From assembly GCF_001625215.2 (NCBI RefSeq), contig NC_030388.2:21502558-21566557 (forward strand): 64,000 bases of DNA, in the 5' to 3' direction. A program made the position numbers and the translations under genes. The stretch is from Daucus carota subsp. sativus (lineage: Eukaryota; Streptophyta; Magnoliopsida; Apiales; Apiaceae). How positions within the stretch are numbered: position 1 is the first letter of the stretch; each line of letters begins with the position of its first letter. Below the pieces are notes generated by a model. The model made no database searches and was not told the DNA's origin. It was given only the letters and a program-made list of their open reading frames with translations. Shown piece after piece: positions 58,301 to 64,000 of the stretch.

Positions 58301-59579
58301 TGTGACTGCAGCTGCACCAGATTCCCTTGATACGGTGGCTGTTGATAAGGCACTTGAAGATTCGTTTGTGCAGGAGGCTGCAAAGAATTGGGTATCATAT
58401 GAGGTTGTGCTTGGTGGGGAGGCTGTTGCGGAAGGATTTGACTCTGGGCAGCTGTTTGAGTGTCAACTTGGATATGAGATTGTTGTTTTGGGTTGACTTG
58501 ATTCTGCACAAAGGAATGTGCTTGAGGCTGTCCTTGGGGTTGTCGCTGAGTCTGTGCTGGCCCTTGCCCTTGAACCTGAGGCAATGGTTGATGATGACCC
58601 TGCATTCCAGTCAGGGGCTGAGGATAGACCTGAGGTTGTCCTGCATATGGTGCCTGCTGGTGCACCGGTTGTGCAGGTTGCTGATATGGGTAGTAGTACT
58701 GCTGGTATGGAACACATCCAGGATATTGCTGATAGTACTGTTGATATTGTTGCCACTGCTCTGCAGTCATCCCAGCACTAGAAGCGATTGCTTGGACATA
58801 AGGATTTGCTTCTTGTGTGGTTGGAGGGGCCATAGTGATCTGCGGTACCGCTGCCTGTGAGGTGTGGGCTACGGGTTGAGAACTTGCCTGGCCGGAGTTT
58901 GCAGTATTAACTGCAACAGCAGTAGCAGCATCTTTCGAATTTTGTGCGGTCTGCTGCAAATGTGATTTTGCACCCTGCAATTGTTGAATGAATAAATTGT
59001 CATAAACAATTTCGAGCAAATCGAAGACTTAATTAAAATTTGCACATCACTCAATTATTTGCACACTTACTGCACAAATTTGTGCATGGTTCTGTACTTG
59101 GCGATGCAAAAGTAGCATCCCACATCTGTTGCACACGACAGGGGAATATCCAAAGGCGCAGTCAGAACGATGAGAAGTGCACTCAGACAAGGTTCCCTGC
59201 CACGAACATCCACTCCTGTGAAACAGACAATGCACAGGAGTTTTGCCTATCCGTTCTGCCAGTGCTTTGTCTGATTCGACAAGTGGCTGCAATAAAAAGA
59301 TCATTGAGCATATTAAGAAAGTTAAAATCACAAATTTTCACTTATAAACACAAAAATATGGCAAGTTCTAACCTTAGAATCCTTATCAGTCACCAGGTAT
59401 CCATCATAGGGGCAGGCCTTTGTAGTTCCAACAACATATGTTAGACAAGGTTTGCAGAATAAATGAGTACACTGTGACTGGAGCGCCTCAGTTGGGTAAA
59501 CAAGTGTGCGACAAACTGCACAAAAGTACTCGCCCGCTAGAGATTGTATGTTGACAATGCAATCATTGTCAAAACCCAT
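55349..59579 (-). CDS. RING/TRAF-type zinc-finger, Gln/Pro-rich protein
   Basis: Five coding exons: 59373-59579, 59071-59286, 55900-58974, 55550-55731 and 55349-55427; all GT-AG, in frame, 1252 residues. An N-terminal RING (C20, C23, C37, H39, C42, C45, C56, with Asp 59 in the last position) is followed by a TRAF-type Cys/His region at about residues 88-140 (HCLFHRSGCSWQGTLSEC). One giant exon of 1025 codons encodes a Gln/Pro/Tyr-rich, prion-like segment, then a Ser/Gly/His-rich disordered part. A C2H2 finger, C1186-X2-C-X12-H-X5-H, precedes a basic tail KPKKAGKRRRKKA that could be a nuclear signal. The RING suggests E3 ligase activity and the low-complexity region phase separation; both are inference. 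I recognise the architecture as plant-wide but know no established name. The 5'-UTR is interrupted by an intron. Confidence 0.85.
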
Positions 59580-61380
59580 AGTTGCTCAGAAATCTTGCAC
59601 CGAATCCTGGAGTACAGCAAAAACTACAATCATTTATTATCTTAAAAATTTAGATCGACTAATACTCATTATGCATTTCAGCATTTAATATGGCAAATCA
59701 AGATGGAGTTTTTTAAGAAACACATAATTGCAACTCATACTACACTTTGCCCTGATGGCCAACACAGATGAGGAAATTAAATGCTACAACTACAGCATAT
59801 CATTATGATATACTAACTTCGACCAATCTGGCCTTCATCAAATAGCAAAAAAAATCTTGATCAGTCCATCAGCACAAACTATACACCACTACTATATGAG
59901 ACAAAAAGGAACATATATATCAAAATAACACAATTCACCTGAAAAAAGGAATTGATATTCTGGATTCAGTTCTTCATTTAATTTTTGGCATTAGGGCGGA
60001 AAAAAAAAAACCACAAATGGAAAAGTTGGCCGAAAAATCACAAATTCGTGCATATACGAAATAGGAAACCCTAATTTTAATAGGTCCCACATGTACACAT
60101 TTGAGAGAGGCTTTTGTATAAGATGTGATTATTTTGAAGCAGTCTCTCAGCTCTCAAATGTGTGCCAAGAATGGTAAAAAGGGTTAACATACCAATTGGA
60201 TTACTTAAATACACAGGCATTAAAAAAAGAGCACAAACACAACAAAAACAAACATATAGCAACACAGCAGAAAATTCATACAATAGAATTCTGAACCCCT
60301 TAACAAACACAGCAAAAGAAGGATCATTATGGATATAACAGCACATAAAATCAAAGAAGGAAACACATAAATTTTGTAAAGATAATAATTTTCCATCAAG
60401 CCCTTGACACACAGACATCAAAACAAAAAACTGGCACAAAAAGAATACCCAGATAAATTTTAATTCCCAACTTCTTAACAATTACTGTAAAACCACATCA
60501 AAACAAAGAAAGAAACACATAAAATGTACACAGATAAGAATTTTCTATAACACAAGTATACAAAACTCGAATCAATGTAACAACACATGATCATCTATAT
60601 CTAACATCAAAAGATGATATAAAATGTATGTATCAAAAACCCAAACACTAGAACACCAAGAACTCACACTTACATGTATAGATATGATAAAAAGGGTTAA
60701 ACTTACCAATTGGATTACTTACTACACAGGCATCAAAAAAATGAACACAAAAACTGCAAAAAATTACCCAGATAAAATAAAATTCCGAACCCCTTAACAA
60801 ACACTGCAAAAAGAACATCAGCATGGATTTAACAACACATAAAATTACAAAACAAAACACATAAAATGTATGAAGATAATAATTTTCCATCAAACCCTTG
60901 ACTGACACAGGCACAAAAAGAAATGAACACATAAAATTAAAGAAAGAAACACATAGAAATTTAAGAAGATACGAATTTTCGATCAAACCCTTGACAAACA
61001 CAGCTAAAACACATAAAATCAAAGAAAGAAACGGATGAAATGTACAAAAATAAGAATTCTCTATCGAGACACAAGTATACAAAACTCAAATCGATGTAAC
61101 AGCATCAGATCATCTACATCTAACACCAAGAAATGATATAAAAATGTATGTATCAAAAACCCAAACATTAAAACACCAAGAACACACACGTATATGGATA
61201 GATATGAATGAAGAACAAGTACCGAGACTGAGCAGAAGATGAATCCGAACGTAAGACCTGGAATGTTGAGCCAATCAGATTTGAAGACAGAAGTTTCCAG
61301 AGAGATGGTGAGTTTTGTCTGAAGCGAATTATAAGCAGGCGCTGATACTATATAGCTGCTACTGCACTCGGCCGCTAAAA
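59580..61380 (-). other. 5'-UTR and 1.6-kb leader intron of the RING/TRAF-type gene
   Basis: The leader before the ATG (59580-59606) follows a good acceptor (ctccag|gattcgg). A matching donor (cagtctcg|gtacttg) at 61222 and a CT/GC-richer leader up to about 61375 mark the first exon. A TATA-like ttttataaaa lies near 61438-61446. Coding begins only in the second exon. Confidence 0.6.
60181..61210. repeat. About 512-bp tandem duplication inside the leader intron
   Basis: The words ggttaacataccaattgg (60183) and ggttaaacttaccaattgg (60694) start two copies that stay alignable to tatagatatgat / gatagatatgaat. Each copy also contains shorter repeats on the pattern aagaaacacataaaat...aattttccatcaa.ccttgac. 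Confidence 0.8.
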
Positions 61381-61453
61381 AAAAAACTCTTATGAATTCA
61401 TCCTGGGTTCCGGCTTCATACATTTTTCGATTATTTTTTTATAAAATACGGTA

Positions 61454-61725
61454 TCTTTGTCCTGTCCCTCTCATTTCTTTACGTTATTATAAATAGTAGT
61501 AAATTTTTTCCATCATTACACTCACTATCTTCCCCACTATCTCATATTTAACAATAGAAATTATTATTACACCCACTACTTTCTTCAACTATCTCAAATC
61601 TATTATTAAATATTGATAGGTCCCACCACTTTACCCACTTTTCATCTTAACTTTACTCATTTTTCATAAATTGTCTTGGTCTCCGTGTCCCCCTCTAATA
61701 TAAATAATTGAGGGGACGGAGGAAG
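61454..61725. mobile_element. Stowaway-like MITE at the promoter of the RING/TRAF-type gene
   Basis: Left end tctttgtcctgtccctctc and right end gaggggacggaggaag with TA outside (61452-61453, 61726-61727). It abuts the presumed TATA region. Confidence 0.65.
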
Positions 61726-61744
61726 TAATAATTTTAATGAAAAA

Positions 61745-61981
61745 GCAGATACTAATGTATGTGAGCGTGAATATTCATGAAACGGTTACTGTGTGATGTA
61801 TTTAACTTGTTTTTATTGGTCGATCTTTTGTATATGCATGGGTCATCATTATTAATAGGTAGTCAATTAAAATGAGTTAAATAGATGAAATTTGATATTT
61901 AGCATGTGTCCATCGACATATCCAAAAAAAACCGTTCATGAAAAAGTAAAATGCCAATTTTTTTAAAGATAATTGGGCCAT
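61745..61981. repeat. Repeat copy 1, without MITEs (partner 63278-64000)
   Basis: From gcagatactaatgta to ataattgggccat the sequence is shared with 63278-64000. It provides the empty sites for two Stowaways. Confidence 0.9.
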
Positions 61982-62139
61982 GATGAGGCCCAAGGAATAA
62001 TGCCGGTGAAAATCAAGAATTAGAATTAAATGGTGGAGGCGCTGATTATGAATTAATTGGATGATTGAGGATTAATCGGATTAAAAACTGTAGTCTTAAT
62101 AATATTGTAGTAATATTTAATGTATATCGTTAATCAATC

Positions 62140-62750
62140 ATCAATCATCAATATCAATATACTTATATAAAGGAAAAGCGAGGGGTGTGTAGGTAGCGAC
62201 TCTTAGATAGCTCCGTTCTGTTTTTTTAATTTTCTGGAATTTCTGGATGAAAAATACTAAAAACATATACTACTTTTTTTAGTTTCGGATATATGGGAAG
62301 TAAGTTCCACAACTACCTTTTTCAAAATATCAAAAATAAAATCTACTTACCTTTTTTAATATCAAAAATAATCAATCAATATCAATATACTTATACAAAG
62401 GAGAAGCGAGGGGCGTGTACGTGGTGCCTCTCAGATAGCTCCATTGTATTTTTCTAATTTTATGGAATTTTGGGATGAAAAATATCAAAAATTAAAACTA
62501 CCTTATTTAGTTTCGGATACATTGGAAGCAAGTTTCAGAACTAATTTTTTCAAAATATCAACAAAAAAATCTTCCTGCCTTTTTTAGTATCAAAATTATT
62601 AGAAGAAAATTACAAATTATGAATTCAACTTTAAAAATATCAAAAATAAAATTACTTTGTTTAGTTTCGGATATATTTGAAGAAAGTTTCAAAACTAACT
62701 TTTGCAATGTATCAAAAATACAAACTACCTACCTTAATAAATACCAAATC
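62140..62750 (+). repeat. Tandem repeat of about 232 bp, 2.6 copies
   Basis: Units start tcaatatacttata.aaagg at about 62153 and 62380 and share agaagcgagggg, cagatagctcc, tttcggata.at.ggaag and ccttttttaatatc. A third, partial unit runs about 62610-62750. The opening word resembles the 5' end of some plant Helitrons, but no 3' end was found. Confidence 0.7.
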
Positions 62751-63277
62751 AGAATTTGAAACTTCTTTTAAATTATTTTGATCTAAAAAAAGGCTTAGTT
62801 TTCTTCCTGACCATATTTTTGGAAAAGATGTATATCAAAAACAGAAAATATCTTTGATAAACCGGTCTTTTCTCAAATCAACCCCTATAAATTGAGGTCA
62901 AATATCATAAAATTTAACCTAAACAAATATTTTTTTGCCTATTTATCTTCTATTTCTGATACAATAATGAATGCTTTGAATAGTAATAGAGATGACTGGC
63001 TGGTAAGAGTATGAGTTTGTCAGATGTGGGAGTCGACAAATCCAAACACGAGAGAAGAATATAATCTGGACATGTTATTAATGGATGAAAAGGTCAACAA
63101 ATTAATTGTTAATTGTTAGTGATATATGCTTGTTGGTTATTTTTTATAATATTTGTTTTGTTCATCGGACATGTTTGTTGTTAATTTTTATATGATTTAG
63201 TTTGTATGTAGAAAAATATTATTCTTGCAACACTTTCATAATATCTGTTTGCTCGGTTCAAACACCTTTCAAGTGAA
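62751..63277. other. AT-rich stretch, nothing recognised
   Basis: No frame, element end or RNA recognised. Confidence 0.5.
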
Positions 63278-63335
63278 GCAGATACTAATGTACGTGAGCG
63301 TGAATATATTCATGAAACGGTTACTGTGTGATGTA

Positions 63336-63571
63336 TACCCTCCATCCCAAATTAGATGAGCTAGTTGACTTTGAGCACGTAACTTAAGGTGCATTGACCG
63401 ACTAGTTCCGAAATTTATTTTATTAATTTTTCTTTCGTAAACAAAAATTTTATATTTAAATTTTTATCTACAAAAATAAAATTTTAAAATAAGTAATGTA
63501 GCTATGCGGTCAATGGACTTTAAAGTGCGTGCCCGAAATCAACGAGCTCATCCAATTTGAGATGGAGTGAG
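63336..63571. mobile_element. Stowaway MITE 1 in repeat copy 2
   Basis: Left TACCCTCCATCCCAAATTAG pairs with the complement of the right end, CTCACTCCATCTCAAATTGG. TA at 63334-63335 and 63572-63573; copy 1 has a single TA at gatgtatttaac. Confidence 0.9.
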
Positions 63572-63635
63572 TATTTAACTTATTTTTATTGGTGGAGCTT
63601 TTGTATATGCAGGATCTTATTATTAATAAATAGTA

Positions 63636-63873
63636 TTCCCTCCGTCTCTCTCAGTAGTTTCTTTCAATAGTTTACATGCACGCGCATTTCGAGGTTCTTA
63701 TAAAATATAGTTTCATAACATTTTTTTAATATTTTCTTTTTTTAATAAAAAATTAAATATCAAATTTTTATTCGGAGAAAAAAATTAAATAAATATCTTA
63801 TGTAACTATATTTTAAATGAGTGTGGAAAAACGTGTCAAAAAGTAACGTAAAGAAATGAAAGGAACAGAGGAA
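63636..63873. mobile_element. Stowaway MITE 2 in repeat copy 2
   Basis: Ends TTCCCTCCGTCTCTC and GGAACAGAGGAA; TA at 63634-63635 and 63874-63875. Copy 1 reads aataggtagtcaatt without it. Confidence 0.85.
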
Positions 63874-64000
63874 TAGTCAATTAAAATTAAAATAAATTAA
63901 ATATATGAATTTTGGTGTTTATCATGTGTCCACCGACGTATCATGAAAAACCGTTCATGAAAAAGTAAAATGCCAATTTTTTTAAAGATAATTGGGCCAT

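Larger units (their letters stand above)
63278..64000. repeat. Repeat copy 2, with two Stowaway insertions
   Basis: It matches 61745-61981 when 63336-63571 and 63636-63873 are removed. The window ends inside it, at the same word (gggccat) where copy 1 continues gatgagg. Confidence 0.9.

Noticed and set aside
57639-58860. Plus-strand frames of 87-177 codons opposite the RING/TRAF-type gene
   Set aside because: Antisense of a Gln/Pro-rich repeat-like exon, which is naturally free of stops; composition is biased and no domain is seen.
60077-61423. Three Cys/Phe-rich minus-strand frames of 120-144 codons
   Set aside because: They lie in the leader intron and its tandem repeat; hydrophobic bias comes from TTT/TGT-rich repeat sequence.

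Overview
The window is nuclear DNA from a flowering plant, very probably a core eudicot. The evidence is AT-rich spacers, GT-AG introns of plant type, plant-only families (DUF1191, BTB/BACK protein of the POB1/LRB type, FAR1 domain, Arabidopsis-style VHA-E) and a dense load of plant MITEs. I could not fix the species. No rRNA, tRNA gene, CRISPR array or organelle insertion was seen. All exon models below were built by eye from frame, splice-site and family agreement.

Layout. 1-18.4 kb is gene-poor: a solo LTR, one three-exon F-box gene (3571-6950) and a second, broken copy of its 3' end (about 15.1-16.3 kb) that belongs to a gapped segmental duplication. Helitron-like ends, SINEs, hAT, Stowaway, Tourist and foldback elements fill the rest. 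18.6-36 kb is the genic core: a coiled-coil protein (+), a C45 acyltransferase-like protein (-), a POB1/LRB-like BTB protein with an in-frame TAG (+), a DUF1191 membrane protein (+) and an intronless 6-phosphogluconate dehydrogenase (-). At 37.0-39.5 kb sits a MULE-like element with a perfect 10-bp target duplication, a FAR1-domain fragment and arrays of short GGTTC/GAACC hairpins. 40.2-47.2 kb is the V-ATPase subunit E gene (-), whose 5.1-kb intron 2 holds a retrotransposon gag reading frame with about twelve 18-residue repeats and a decayed copy of part of its own exon 2. 47.2-55.3 kb is almost gene-free. 55.3-61.4 kb is a large RING/TRAF-type, Gln/Pro-rich protein (-) with a 5'-UTR intron. 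The right edge is a repeat cluster in which two copies of one sequence differ by two Stowaway insertions.

The genes are unrelated in function; there is no operon logic. Housekeeping metabolism (6PGDH, V-ATPase) lies next to ubiquitin-type regulators (F-box, BTB, RING). The distinctive content is the transposon record. Several insertions can be read against empty sites within the same window (hAT at 16284, Stowaways at 12496, 63336 and 63636), one hAT is nested in a Tourist element, and five different hAT-type elements are recognisable from 8-bp target duplications.
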